Assembly: GCA_916700875.1 (NCBI GenBank)
Contig: CAKAKS010000031.1
Location: 4,654,477 to 4,718,476 of the forward strand
Reading direction: 5' to 3'
Length of the DNA stretch: 64,000 bases
Source of the DNA: Sebastes aleutianus
Lineage: Eukaryota > Chordata > Actinopteri > Perciformes > Sebastidae
Made by a program: the position numbers and the translations under genes
Notes under the pieces: model-generated
Seen by the model: the letters and a program-made list of their open reading frames with translations, nothing else
Database searches by the model: none
What the model was told of the DNA's origin: nothing
Shown: positions 10,645 to 23,108 of the stretch, piece after piece
Position numbering within the stretch: the first letter of the stretch is position 1
How the letters are laid out: every line of letters begins with the position of its first letter

Positions 10645-12821
10645 TGAGAAGAACACAGTTACTGAAAGGTGCGCAAAGGTATTGTTTGACAGTTCACAAG
10701 GTGCTCAGGAAGTCCACTCATGTCTTAAGAAAAATATTATATTTTGGCATATCTTCTGTATTCAAAGTGTAATTTAAGGTCAGACAAAGTGCGAGCAGAG
10801 AGAGAGCGATATCAATGCAACCTCCAACAATGCGATCCCTGAAGAAAAATAGGGGGAATGCTGGAAGGATAACACCATAGCAGCAAAGAAAGTAGAGAAT
10901 GAGCAGAGCATGTGACAGATTAAATAGGTCGCTCAATTGTTGTTGTTGGCAAAAACGCAAGCTCAGCTGATGCATCCTCTGATTTACGACTATAGGACCA
11001 AGCAATAGTTATCCAAACAAAAGACTTTCTGCCTGTCAAGTCCCTTTATTGAAAAGGAACATTTCTTTTTTAGAATAAGTGTAAATTTAGATTTCATTCA
11101 CATCAAAGGCTGTCTGGTATTGCATACTAAAAAGGTCAGCAAAAGAATGGTACGAGGTGAGATCGGTTCAATTTGTCAAAACCAGAACATCCAATCCAAC
11201 CTTTCTCCCTACAAGCAATCAGCGTTGGTTCAATCAGGATGGCAGCAATGTCATTTACATGATTTTTCTGAATAAATTTAGACATGAACTATGGACATAT
11301 AGAAAACACTTTGCATTATCAAAATTGGGAGTTACAGAAAGCTTGGCAGTGTGCCGGCTGTTGTCTGCTGTAGCTAAAGCATGCGAGTCAGGTTGGCCAA
11401 GAAGCCAGAGTTCATTATATCATATATAATTTTGGTTCCCCAAGGAGCATTATGGTTTCATAGGAAATTATAGCAACTCGGGACAAAGTGTACAAACTGG
11501 GGCTACTTTCCAAATTGCATACTTTTTCTTTTTACTTTAAATACATACTTCAGCTGCCCTTTCAAAGTACGTATTGTTGCGTGCAGTATGCATACAGTTG
11601 GGACATGCTACTATGTCATAACATTGTGTCTTGACCCTCTTGCTCATATGCATTATAAATTGTCTTTATTTCATGAACTACAATAGACTATTTAAAACAT
11701 GTGTAAAATACTGTAGGAAATCACTCTGCTATGGTTGGATAGTACACAAATTATGGCTTTCCCCACCTGACTGCAAATACTGTACCACTCATTGGGAAAA
11801 AAGTAAATTGATAATAAGGAAAGATCCTAAACAAAGAAAATGAAATATGCCTAAATTCCACCATTTGTCCTCAGATAATTGTTATTATCAGATAACAGAT
11901 AATAATATCCTTTTTATTATTTTACGGACGTTTTGAACGCCCTTCCCTCGGATCCCTTCACATCAGTCACGCAGGTTGTGTCGGAGGAAAAAACACCACC
12001 GCCTTTGCGTCTTTACGCATGGAGCATCCCATTGTGCGCCCAGTAAGCCTATTTAAAAAAATCCAAACGAAAGAATCGAACGACAGTAAGATTAATGAAT
12101 AACAAATGGGAAATGTAATTTAATATCACATTTAATATAAGATTTTCAAAGCGACTGATAGACATTAGTCTCAAACATTCAAATTAATCATCAGTACAGC
12201 AGGCCTAATTGAAATACACTATACTTTTGTGTACCTGGGGTCGCTTTTTTAGTCTGCTTCGTGTAGCCATGCATACAGTAGGCCGTAAACTTGGGGACAC
12301 ATCAGAAGCTTTAGATACCACAAGCTTTTAATGACTTCTAAAAATATAAAAGCACTCTGAGTAAAGGTGAAGATACCGTTTACAATGCTTCCTTCCTTTC
12401 AATCCTTCCACAGCGGAGAAACAGCTGACAGATGTCAGGAACAATTTAAGTGAAAGCCAGCAAGTGAATATCAGCTTGAACAAACAAAAGTCTTGCGAGA
12501 TTTTTGCACTACAACATAACAAGACTCGAACATCTCATAATTTGGCTTAAGCTTTCAGCAAAGTTACGGAAATACGGACAGCGCCACTCTGCCTTTGCTG
12601 ACCACATTGTGGTCAAAGGGGGTATACCATAAAATCCTGTAATCAAGATTCAAGCTCTCTGCTGCCATCTTGCGTCTCTAGTTATCAAGTACCGCCGCAA
12701 CGTCACCCTGGTAATGTGGTGGCAATTCTGTTAAATAAAAGGCGTCCCATCTGCATCCGCTGCACAGAGGATTGTGGGTCAGAATAGCCAGAATAGCATG
12801 CTGGCTCGTATTGGAACATAT
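10645..12821. other. unique stretch, no gene recognised
   Basis: A possible hAT-end fragment lies near 11465-11610 (AAATTGCATAC, GTATGCATACAGTTGGGAC). A slightly CpG-rich patch lies near 11930-12045. No convincing coding frame was seen. Confidence 0.45.
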
Positions 12822-13788
12822 AGGCTGCGTCCAATATCACATCCTATACACTGAAAAAACCTTCTTGCCGCTTGGAGACATGTAACCATGGTAACCTGTG
12901 TCAACCTCATGTAACCAAAACGACGATTTTTAGAGAATCAAAGTCTGAATTGATTTGAAATATGTATTACACCTAGCAAAGTTAAATCCTTTACCTACAC
13001 TAATATTGAAGCGTCTGTTACGAACGTTGTCATTACTACGGCATTGCATTGTGGAATATTTTTGCGGCTTTATGGCCAGCGTTGCATACGTTGATATTTC
13101 ACCGGAAATGGTATGCAATTTGCGTACTTTTGGTTTCATACTAAGGTTTCGGACATATTAAAAAAATCTCACGTACTGTTTTAGCGTAGTAAATAGCATG
13201 TAAGTGTGGAATTTCGGACAGAACTTAAATGTCTCATATTGTAAAAAGTAAGATTTTCACGTCTTTTATATTATAAAGCAAATTTAAGTGCTTTATAAAT
13301 ACTGTGAAAGTATCAAAGCGCTCAATATACAGAGAAATACACACAGCCCGTATTCAAAAATTGTGCGTTTGAAACAAGCTGATTTCTGTCCATTTGTGAT
13401 GTCACAAATATACAATATTTAGACCATTACACGGTTTTAAACGTAAACATTCTAAATGTGTCCCAGTTTGTTTCCTGTTGCAGTGTATGTAAATAACATC
13501 AGCTGACAGGAAGTAAACATGGACCCAAACTGTTGCCAGGCAACACATTTCCGTTGCAATTCCGTTGAAATGCACTAAAACGGAGCATTTCAGATAGAGG
13601 GTAAATTCAGGTATATTCAGGCTGACAGTATGAGGAAAATTAAGTCTTTTTTGAACATTACAGCATGTAAACATGTTCTAGTAGACACAAAAAATACAAG
13701 TATGAACCTGAAAATTTGCATGATATGGGACCTTTAAATCTTTTTCTTGCATACTAAATAGTATGGTAGTATGGATACTGGAACACAG
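12822..13788 (+). mobile_element. hAT-like element R, split by A1
   Basis: The left end is AGGCTGCGTCCAATATCAC; the right end is TAGTATGGATACTGGAACAC. Within are GCATACTAAATAGTATGG and GTGGAATTTCGGACA, motifs typical of fish hAT elements whose ends read CTGTGTCCGAAAT or similar. The family A element at 13225-13737 interrupts it, so R is older. No transposase is left. Confidence 0.6.
13225..13737 (+). mobile_element. TTAA MITE family A, copy 1 (A1)
   Basis: TTAA-ATGTCTCATATTGTAAA at the left and TGATATGGGACCT-TTAA at the right. The interior matches the other A copies: TTATAAAGCAAATTTAAG, GATGTCACAAATATACAA, CATCAGCTGACAGGAAGT and ACAGCATGTAAACATG. About 0.5 kb with no coding capacity; the frames inside (for example 13402-13674) are shadows. 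Confidence 0.9.
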
Positions 13789-14882
13789 AGTGTGTTGACA
13801 CTGTTTAACCCACATCAAAATAACACCGTCTGAAATTGCTACATCAAACATGCTAACTCATTGGTGGCAGCATCGCATTACTTTTATTAACTATCAGAGG
13901 AAGTACTTCTCCCAACGACATCCAAGAAGCCTTTAGCTGCTGATAAAGACGGGGCTAAAATTTGATTAAAAATACATTTGAATAATTATTTTGTTTTCCT
14001 CGCTGTAATGAAAACATACTATGAACCCAATATGACAGTACCAATTGACCAAGGGTTGTTTTGTGTTATCTGCCATGCTTTAGTATTTTCATTCTTCTTG
14101 GCAATTTCTGGTGTAGAACAGTGACTTGAATGCAAATGCTGCTAATTTCGCAGGCCTACAATAACATTGTAAAAAAAGGCCGAAATGTTGAAACACATTA
14201 CCATAGAAAGTGATTCCTATAGAAGATGTAATAGACTATTCCCTAGTAGGATTGTCTGCCAGTTAATTACACTGTATGGGAAAAATTTCTAACTCCAGGT
14301 CTCCACCCCCCATCAATTGATTTTTCTTTCGTTCCATTGCACGGAGCAGAAAATGCCCACTCCATCTCAATTGTCAGAGGCAGCAGGATCCACTTATAGG
14401 TTCTTCTCAGGTAATTGCGATGCAAATGAGGTTCTCCAAAGACAAATTAGCCACCCTGAAAGAGAGGGCCATGTCCTCAGTTGGCTGTCTGTCTAGTGGC
14501 TAGTCCAATAGAAAGGTAAAGGAAATAAGTCCCTTCTTTGATTAATAAAACATGACTGAGAAATCCTGATGATCTGCGAGGGAGACAGCTTTGATCTCTA
14601 TCTAACTGGAGCGAAAACACCGGCGTTCTGTGCTCGCCATCCTAAATGACGTGCTGCAAACAGGTCCAGTGCTGCGTCTCAAATATGAGGAGAATAATAA
14701 TAGCTTGTTGCTAAGGGTTTGCCATGTGTTGACTCGGAGTCAGTTTCTTATGGTGGTAATCACATTTAACCCCTTTATTTCTAAGTTGGAGATTTCTTTT
14801 GCACCCTAAATAAATCTGTTTTATCTTTTTTTTTGGTTGAATGACTAAATATGTCAAAAAGTAGGGGGACATTTGCCTTTAC
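13789..14882. other. unique stretch; possible conserved element near 14340-14640
   Basis: No gene recognised. Around 14400-14640 the sequence is unique, less AT-rich and carries an octamer-like ATGCAAAT on the plus strand at 14420-14427. Regulatory function is only a guess. Confidence 0.35.
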
Positions 14883-15401
14883 TTAAAGGTCCCATATTGT
14901 AAAAAGTAAGATTTTCATATCTTTTATATTATAAAGCAGGTTTTAGTGCTATATAAATACTGTGAAAGTATTGAAATGCTCAATATACAGAGAAATACAC
15001 ACAACCCGTTTTCAGAAATTGTGCGTTTGAAACAAGCCGTTAGGATTTCTGTCCGTTTGTGATGTCACAAATATACAATATTTAGACCGTTACACAGTTT
15101 GAAATGTAAAAATTCGAAATGTGTCCCAGTTTGTTTCCTGTTGCAGTGTGTGCGAATGACATCAGCTGACAGGAAGTAAACATGGACCCAAACTGTTGCT
15201 TAGCAACTGAATTCCTTTGCAATCCCGTCAAAATAAGCTAAAACGGAGCGTTTCAGACAGAGAGTAAATACAGGTATATTCAGGTAGACAGTATGAGGAA
15301 AATAAAGTTGTTTTTTTTACATTACAGCATGTAAACATGTTCTAGTAGAAACACAAAATACAAGTATGAACCTGAAAATGAGTATAATATGGGACCTTTA
15401 A
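14883..15401 (+). mobile_element. TTAA MITE family A, copy 2 (A2)
   Basis: TTAA-AGGTCCCATATTGTAAA to ATATGGGACCT-TTAA, intact at both ends. The interior is collinear with A1, A3, A4 and A5. One of the best preserved copies for a consensus. Confidence 0.93.
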
Positions 15402-16620
15402 GTGTTCATGTGCTTAAACACTCACAGTTTTTCCTCTCTGAGAACAGAATCACGTCTACTCAGCCCTAGAAAATAAGCAGCCTCATTTAGTCTGTTACAT
15501 TAGAGTCATGTGGGGTCTCCAACTGGGATAACACAGAGCGAAATCATTCATGTTAATTTGTGCACACACAAGGTGCGACCGCGTGAGTAGCCATGCATTT
15601 TAATGAAGCTGACACTGAACTCTTGGGTGGCGGTGTGTTCAAGTGTGGAAAATATGTCGGTTGGATGGAACGTCTTTGGCACTAAAGCCTTTACTTGGCC
15701 CTGTGAAGGGTACACAAATTGTAGAGCACGTCTGGGGGGAATTAATGTGTGCACTTTCTTATTGCAACTCAATTTAATACTGCAGTGATTAATGGAGTCC
15801 TAATTAGCCATAACTTACCCCTACCATTAGCATTTGTGCTATGCATATCTTCCAAAAAACAGTGCAAATTTATAGTGGCTATTCCTATTTTTCTGACATA
15901 CTGTAGGCTGAAATGTTGTAATCGAATAGCTCTAGATACCGTACAACACCAGATCGCTTATAGTTTCTTTTATAATATTCAACATTGTCCAACAGATGTT
16001 CTCTTCTCTCTTCTCTCTCTTTACAAGATTTACGGATTAGGGACTCAACCTGCAACAGAAATACCCTGGGAGTTTTAAACCTTTGACTTTTTGAATACCC
16101 CAACGAAAGGCTGATGTTGCTTTATCTGATGATTTGCGGCAGTGGTCCACAGAATCGTCCCGTATTTCTATAGCTCATTAACACTGAACTGATGAAGTAT
16201 AAGGCAATTAATAAAAGGTCACGGCTGTCAGTTCCAAGAACCTCCCACTGAATGTATGGCATCGAGCCAAAAGCTTCAGAAAGATCTATGTGGCAGGTTC
16301 CGCTCCCCCCAGGATTTGCTGGTGACAAAATGGATTAGATACAGTATTCAAAAGATTTTCGAAAAATCAGGGGTTGAGGGTCACAGGCCAGAAAAGCTTG
16401 AGAAACCCTGGACCAGATGGACTCAGATAAAGCTGTAGCATGTGGTTTAAACTGTAATACTCAATAGACATTGTAATGTTTTTTTGTGGTCAGTTGAGAT
16501 TATGAGGACTGATGATGGCATGATGAACACAGGACACGATCCACTGTTCACCTCTGATCAAATAAAGGCTGATATACTGTATGTTGACAATTTTACATTT
16601 TTGTGAGCTGGTTTGCAAGT
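15402..16620. other. unique stretch, no gene recognised
   Basis: Several overlapping frames of 60-110 codons on both strands (for example 15749-16078) without motifs. Nothing supported. Confidence 0.5.
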
Positions 16621-17042
16621 AGGGCTGGTTGATAATTCATTATGATAATTTATCATCTTTCAGTGGAATCATATCGTGATGAAATCATACTGTATACCGA
16701 GATATAGTGATCCACAATAACAAGCACATAGTAACTCAAATTTCTCAGAAAATTTTATTTGAAGTATTTTGAGGAAATATCATTTGAAGACTCAGTTCTG
16801 TTTTTTCATCAAACTTTACATTACCACTCAGTTCATTTGCGATTAACAAATGTGTGTATATGGAAATGTACTTTTTTTATGGATAATTTCACTTGAAACT
16901 GTTTTGTTCATTTTACAATTAAGTTCTGAATTAAATGAGAAAATACTCATTACATTAAGTACATTTCATTTGTCATTTAATTCACACAAGAGTTTACAAA
17001 AATATGCTTTACCATGTGGTTATTTCATATAGACTATTTATT

Positions 17043-17624
17043 AGGAATGCATCGATTGCAAAATGATGGGCCGATACCAATACGGATGTTTGAAATAGAA
17101 ATTTGGACGATACAGATGTTATTTATTCCACCTTTGGTGCCAGGGAAACAAAGACATCTTCATTATATAAAAAAATAACTGAACTGTCTCCACTCTTAAA
17201 GTAATTCAGCTTTTTATTCATATCTTGAATGAGCACTTATTAAATTGTACAAATTTATAAAAAACAAGCTTTAAAATAACCTCTTTCACATGAAATATAA
17301 TTGCTTCAAAAGCCCCTTAGCCTGCATATAACCACCCACTCAATGAGAGGAATTTATTACTGAGCCCAACAAAAACATTTTGAAACATAAATTAAACGTA
17401 ATTAAATCAGCAGCTAACAACACAACATTTAGCTGATACAAAATGAATGCGACACAACACATAAACATCGGCCACTGCCGACGGTGAATGTTATCTTATT
17501 TGCGAAAATCGACCGATTACGGATGTTTCAAGTCAAGTCAATTTTATTTGTATAGCCCAAAACCACAAATCACAATTTTGCCTCAGGGGGGCTTTGTTTG
17601 GCACTATAAATCGTTCCATCCCTA
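17043..17624. mobile_element. hAT-like element (F4) nested in G2
   Basis: AGGAATGCATCGATTGCAAA at the left and TAAATCGTTCCATCCCTA at the right form an imperfect inverted repeat of the type seen in family F (GCATCCCTA ends). The interior differs from F1-F3: CATCGGCCACTGCCGACGG, CGACCGATTACGGATG. It includes a short retroposon-tail-like segment at 17527-17595. Confidence 0.65.
17527..17595 (+). repeat. retroposon-tail-like fragment
   Basis: CAAGTCAATTTTATTTGTAT followed by AGCCCAAAACCACAAATCAC and TTGCCTCAGGGGGGCTTTG resembles a conserved tail found in many fish retroposons. Its presence inside F4 means a further insertion, or capture before F4 moved. Recognition is from memory. Confidence 0.5.
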
Positions 17625-17736
17625 ATATTCATTTATTGAACTACCTAAAAACATGCTATATCCTGATGTATATCGTTATGGAGATATGAAGAGACCTATA
17701 TCACGATACAAGATTGTGGCCATATCGCCCAGCCCT

Positions 17737-19649
17737 ATTTGCAAGTTGCGTTTTGTTTCTCCAATAGATGGTGGAAAACAATATTAAACATAATGGAAAT
17801 ATGGCATGTATGTCTTCAAATTGAAATTGTGCATAAAAAACAGCTGGATGGAAACACAGTTAATAACAACGTCACACTATTTTACCCCTTTGCTCCCAAT
17901 GGAAAAGAGTCATAGTTCCTATGGTATAAACATACATCGTTTTGTTTTTTTTGGCATTTGTTGAAAAGACGGGTGAATTTTCTATTAAAATCAGTAACAC
18001 AGGAAGGACAAATTGTAAGTCGGACAACAAACTTTACTGTCCATAACATAGTCAAGTTTAAAGTACCAAATGTGGTGTAAGTTAACAGCAGCATTTGCAT
18101 CTTGATCAGAAGATTCCAGTACATTCCAAGATACCCATCTATGACCTATTTCAAAGTGAAATGAGATACATGGACAGGCCCATTAATCAAACGAAAGACA
18201 TCAGCCCACATGTTTCCCATGGAATCCTCCATGAGTCCAATTTCTGTCTGAGCTGGTCAGAGAAGGTCTTCTTGTTTTGACCCGCGATAATGATGTCCAC
18301 CACTGGGCCCAGATAGTGTCGGAAAAAATGCTGCAACGCGCTTGTTAGTTGCATCATGCCTCCAAGTTTTATCTAAGTTTTTGTTTTGGCCAATCTATTC
18401 TCCCCTCTCCCAAAAATCGTTGAGAACAATTAAATTGCTGTGTTGTTTTTTTTTTGTTGTTTTTTTTTACAGCCATTCAAATGCAATAAAAGGAGCGCTG
18501 GTTCTATAATAGTCGTGGTAACATTCATGAGAACGTGTTCAGCATCATTAATTATTTGCCTTTTAGACCCACAATGGATTGATTTTGGTGCAAGACAATT
18601 GGAGTATGCTGCGCAAGCTATTCAAAGTCATTTTCCAGTAATTTCTGTTTTTTTTTTAAGGGGGTGGGGGTCTGTATTATGGTCTCTGGGATGGCACAGA
18701 GCTGCACACACTTTTTTATATCACGTGGAAACACAGAGAGAAAGAAACGCCTTGCCCATAATAACAGTATTATTCCCCCATGTCCTTCAATTCACCCCGT
18801 TGTGAATGTGTGCATCGCAACATTGGATCTCAACATTGAGAAGGTGCTTCTAACTAAAAACATTTTTTTTTTTAATTTGAAAGACTAATGCGCTTCAGCA
18901 CAAACGTTATGTGCTGCAAGCCTGCGAACACAGAGTGATTCATTCGGTTCACAAGGTTCATTGTTGAGTACTTGCAGATGGCCGTAGAAAATAAATGAGA
19001 TGTGTAGGTGGAATATTTCTGTGTAGCTGTGCTTTGCCATAAACACAATTATATGTCTAACCCCTGACAGCAGGTTGAGAGACAGAGATAGCAATAGCGT
19101 TTGCATATTTCCTCTTCTGCTCTGACATCTAGTGTGTGTGTGTGTGTGTTGCTGAATAAGTGCGTGCGTGGTTACAGTAGAACAAACCTGTGAACTATTT
19201 TCATGAGTATATATCCAAAGCAGCAGCAGCAGCAGCAGCAAGCAGCAAGACGAAACACAAAGTTTGAAAGGATTCAATAATCTTATCTAACAGACAGTTG
19301 TAGCAGCACACAAAAGGAGAGAGACACACTGTTTGTGTTGGCATTGATTGTTGCCCATTAAGCCCGAGGATGCACCGGCTCTGCTGAGGAACTAATTACG
19401 GTGGATGCCATCCAAGACGAACCCAAGTACATCCCTGGACTGAAACACCAGTGTTTGTGCAGTGATGTCCCTCGATAGAAAAGAAAACAACTAACAAAGA
19501 ACAAATAGTCAAAGTAAATTACATTTTGATGAAACAGGCGACACTTTAACGCCAAATGTTTTCGTCGTCGACAATCACGAGATTGGCAACGAGGGTAGTG
19601 GAAAATACCAGAATTCAACTTTAATTTATTAGTACCAATAATTATTATT
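17737..19649. other. unique stretch with small microsatellites
   Basis: T runs near 18450 and 18470, a (TG)n run at 19133-19149 and a CAG run at 19220-19247. The 121- and 130-codon frames at 18440-18805 and 18885-19277 run through simple sequence and have no motifs; they are not annotated as genes. Confidence 0.5.
19220..19247. repeat. (GCA)n trinucleotide repeat
   Basis: Seven GCA units followed by AGCAGCA, in non-coding context. Confidence 0.9.
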
Positions 19650-20222
19650 AGGACTGTCAATTGATTAAAATATTTGAATCACGATTAATCGCAAATTAAG
19701 CACACATTTTGTTCAAAATGTAACTTAAAGGGAGATTTGTCAAGTGTTTAATACTCAAATATGCTTGCTTTATGAAAATGTATGCATATATTTATTATTG
19801 GAAATCAATCAACAACACAAAACAATGACATATATTGTCCAGAAACCCTCACAGGTACTGCATTTAGCATAAAAATAAGCTCAAACTGCATGTGATTATC
19901 ATAAAGTGGGCATGTCTGTAAAGGGGAGACTCGTGGGTATCCGTAGAACCAATTTCAATCACATATCTTGAGGTCAGAGGTCAAGGGACCCCTTTTGAAA
20001 ATCGTAATGCCAGTTTTTCTTCGCCAAAATTTAGCGTAAATTTTGAGCGTTATTTAGCCTCTTTCCCGACAAGCTAGTATGACATGGTTGGTACCAATGG
20101 ATTCCTTAGGTTTTCTAGTTTCATATGATACTAATATCACCAATGTCACTCTCTTCTTGAGCTTGCTGCCTCTGAAAGATCGATTGCGTTAATGCGTTAG
20201 AGAAATTAACTTTGACAGCCCT
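19650..20222 (+). mobile_element. hAT-like family H copy 1 (H1)
   Basis: Left end AGGACTGTCAATTGATTAAA; right end AACTTTGACAGCCCTA. The interior has ATCACGATTAATCGCAAATT, AACTTAAAGGGAGATTTG, GGTCAAGGGACCCC and GATCGATTGCGTTAATGCG. It pairs with the minus-oriented H2 at 57712-58402 and the start of H3 at 63934. GGGCTGTCAA ends are a common hAT MITE terminus. Confidence 0.8.
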
Positions 20223-20990
20223 AATAATTATATTTATCAAATGCAGAAGGCACATTTATTTCTTTTAGTCAAGATTAATATCTCTCTAAAAAAAATATTC
20301 CTGCATAAATCTGTTGATTAATAACTTCATTCCAGGTGGAATGGTTTGTATGATAAAAGTTTCCAAATTATGAAAGCATTTTTTTTTCCGTCTTTATCCC
20401 TCAACTAAAAACAAGTGAGCAATATCAGGTTTGCCTCATACAGCGTTACCTTCCACAGCTAATGGCTTTCATGCCTCACTGTCAGAGGAAGCTGGGAAAA
20501 TATGAGCAGTACAGGTGACCGTCTGTGGTCCGCGGGGGATTAACCACCTGTGAGGGTGTGACTTTACAGAAAGCGGAAAACATCCAGTCATGAACAGGTG
20601 GCTCTTGCTGTAGGCAGTTCCAGCACGGCAGAAATAAGTGATTTTATCAGCTGGACTGCGGGGAGGAGACTTTTTGGATTGTGGGCATTTGGGGGATTTT
20701 TTTCTCACTGATATGGCACAGTAGCACAACTTACAGCATCTGCTACATCAGTTCATCATTGCCCTGTTAATTATGACTTTGTTGTGCAACCATTGTATTA
20801 TATTTTATTACAAATGGAACAAAAAATCTGAAACTCAGTGTGTAACAGTGATGTATTTTATTGATTATAGCATTTAAAAATACATTAAAAAATCAACTTT
20901 CCTTACAAAAATATTACATTTAACAACATGAATGAATGTGAACTGATTTCTTATGTAAATTAAAGGTACCCGGAGGAGTTTTCATTGTTA
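20223..20990. other. no feature recognised
   Basis: Unique AT-rich sequence; no coding motif or repeat match in the window. Confidence 0.5.
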
Positions 20991-21598
20991 TCAAACCAGT
21001 GGGCAACCTCTGGATCTGAAAAGTGAAGCCAATGCGGAAGTGCCTGAAACCTGCATTATTTCTAATGGCCAGCAGGGGGTGACTCATCTGGTTGCAAAAA
21101 GAAGTCTATAGAAGTCTATGAGAAAATGAGCCTACTTCTCACTTGATTTATTACCTCAGTAAACATTGTAAACATGAGTTTATGGTCTCAATCGCTAGTT
21201 TCAAGTCTTCTTCAATACAGTATGATGTTCATTTAGTAAATTATGGTCCCATTTAGAGTCAAATAAATCATAAAGCAGGGGATGCTTTAAGGCATGGCTA
21301 CCTTGTGATTGACAGGTCGCTACCACGGCATTGTCCGGTCTGAGAGTTGTCCGTGTTTTCCTCTTACAACTTTAACCCTTTCACAGTGTGTTTTCAGTTC
21401 AAGTTAATTGTAACATTTTGGTTGCCTAAAAATATCAAATTCAGCGTTGTACTTAGCTCCACCTACTCATGTCACTTCTGGTTGCAAAAAAAAACCAAGA
21501 TGGCGACAGCCAAAATGCCAAACTTGAGGCTTCAAAACGGCAGTCCACAAACCAATGGGTGAAGTCATGGCGTCCACTTCTTAGATACATTCTATGAA
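20991..21598 (+). repeat. 0.6-kb family B repeat, copy 1 (B1)
   Basis: It runs from CCAGTGGGCAACCTCTGG through GTGAAGCCAATGCGGAAG, CAGCAGGGGGTGACTC, CATGAGTTTATGGTCTC, TTTCACAGTGTGTTTTCAG and GGTTGCAAAAAAAAACCAAG to CTTAGATACATTCTATG. Seven full or partial copies are in the window. No good inverted ends were seen, so the class is left open. Frames of about 70-110 codons in every copy (MATAKMPNLRLQN-like) come from the repeat, not from genes. Confidence 0.85.
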
Positions 21599-22526
21599 CC
21601 AAACACATGTTCAATTCAAGTACTAACTTGTATGTTTGGACACCCTTTTTTTGTTTGGTTGCTACCGAAATCCGTTTGCACTCTTCCTCTGTAACGGCAC
21701 ATTGCTCACTTGAATGACACATTACTGCCACCAGCAGTCAACGTGCATCAGCAGAAACTCATAGCTGTGTCATGTGTTGACACTGTGGACTGGAACGTAA
21801 TTAAATCATATCTATTAAATTACCTTATTCAGTATACCACACAAATGTAAGCTAACAAAATAGAATGTATGGGTCTTGGTTTGTTCATGTGTGTGTGTGT
21901 GTTGGGTTAATGAGAAAAATAACCCGCAAAGAGAGTTATCTCCGACTCTCATCTGAATTTATTTAATTGCCTCTCTGGTTATTAAAAATGTGTTTTCAGA
22001 CTGTATGATTTATAGTCAGATGGTGGGGCAGGAAATGGTAAATTCATTGCCGTGTGTTGCACCAGCTAAGGCGCCACCTGCTCGACAGCATGTCCAAGGG
22101 GAATCACTGCAATCTATTACAAGCTCTCTCTAGAGCACAGCTTGTTTTGTCGCCCCATGCCCAGTGGGTAATTTGGAACCGGGCCCACTGTTTTCTACAA
22201 CATCCAGGAAGGACATTTATACAGCTAAATATTTCAAATGCCAAAAATCATACTTTATTTTATTCAGAGAGTAAATATATAGGTAGTAGAATGTGCTTTG
22301 CCACGCAGAAAGATGCATATTGGCAAAACGTACGAGGTTATGGTGGAGAAGCAATACTGACACGATAGCCTGAACAAAGTGGCCCACCTCTTATAAGTGT
22401 AGAGTGGGGCAGTCCCCTCATACTGTATGTGTGTTAAATGTTATGCTGAATAGTCAATTCAATGTGCATACTTAATTTTATCAACATCAAATACTCAATT
22501 AAACTTGAAGGCAAGGGTTGGAACCA
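21599..22526. other. unique stretch, no gene recognised
   Basis: A short (TG)n run near 21890. The 104-codon plus-strand frame at 22054-22368 shows no motif. Nothing supported. Confidence 0.5.
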
Positions 22527-23108
22527 GGCGGCAACCTCTGAAAAGTGAAGCCAATGCAGAAGTTGCATTCTTTGTAACAGCCAGCAGGGGGCGACTCCTC
22601 TGGTTGCAAAACTGATTGTATAGAAGTCTCTGAGAAAATGTCCCTACTTCTCACGTGATTTATTACTTCAGTAAACATTGTAAACATGAGTTTATGGTCT
22701 CAATTGCTAGTTTCAAGTCTTCTTCAATACAGCATGATGTTCATTTAGTAAATTATGGTCTCATTTAGAGTCAGATAGACCATAAAGCAGAGGATGCTTT
22801 AGGGCATGGCTACCTTGTGATTGACAGGTGGCTACCCCGGCGTTGTCCGCGTTTTCATATAACCCTTTCACAGTGTGTTTTCAGTTCATTAAAGTCAATT
22901 GTAATGTTTTTGGTCACTTAGAAAATGTCTTATTCAGCGTTAGGTTGTACTTAGCTCCATCCTCTGGTGTCACTTCTGGTTCCAAAAAAAAACAAAACAA
23001 GATTACGACAACCAAAATGCCAAACTTGAGGCTTCAAAACCGTGGTTCGCAAACCAATGGGTAACGTCATGGTGACTACGTCCACTTCTTTTATATACAG
23101 TCTACGGT
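22527..23108 (+). repeat. family B repeat, copy 2 (B2)
   Basis: Collinear with B1, starting at GGCAACCTCTGAAAAGTG and ending at TTATATACAGTCTACGG. A short deletion removes the TTTCGTCTTGGAAC part. Confidence 0.85.

Larger units (their letters stand above)
16621..17736 (+). mobile_element. hAT-like family G copy 2 (G2), split by F4
   Basis: Left end AGGGCTGGTTGATAATTCAT; right end TGGCCATATCGCCCAGCCCT. The right arm has ATATCGTTATGGAGATATG and CCTATATCACGATAC. The element at about 17043-17624 sits inside it. The terminal AGGGCTG/CAGCCCT inverted repeat is clear. Confidence 0.75.

Noticed and set aside
16221..16440. Possible repeat end GCTTGAGAAACCCTGG
   Set aside because: No second copy in the window and no inverted partner.
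18885..19277. 130-codon minus-strand frame with Leu and His runs
   Set aside because: Runs come from the (GCA)n and (TG)n microsatellites.
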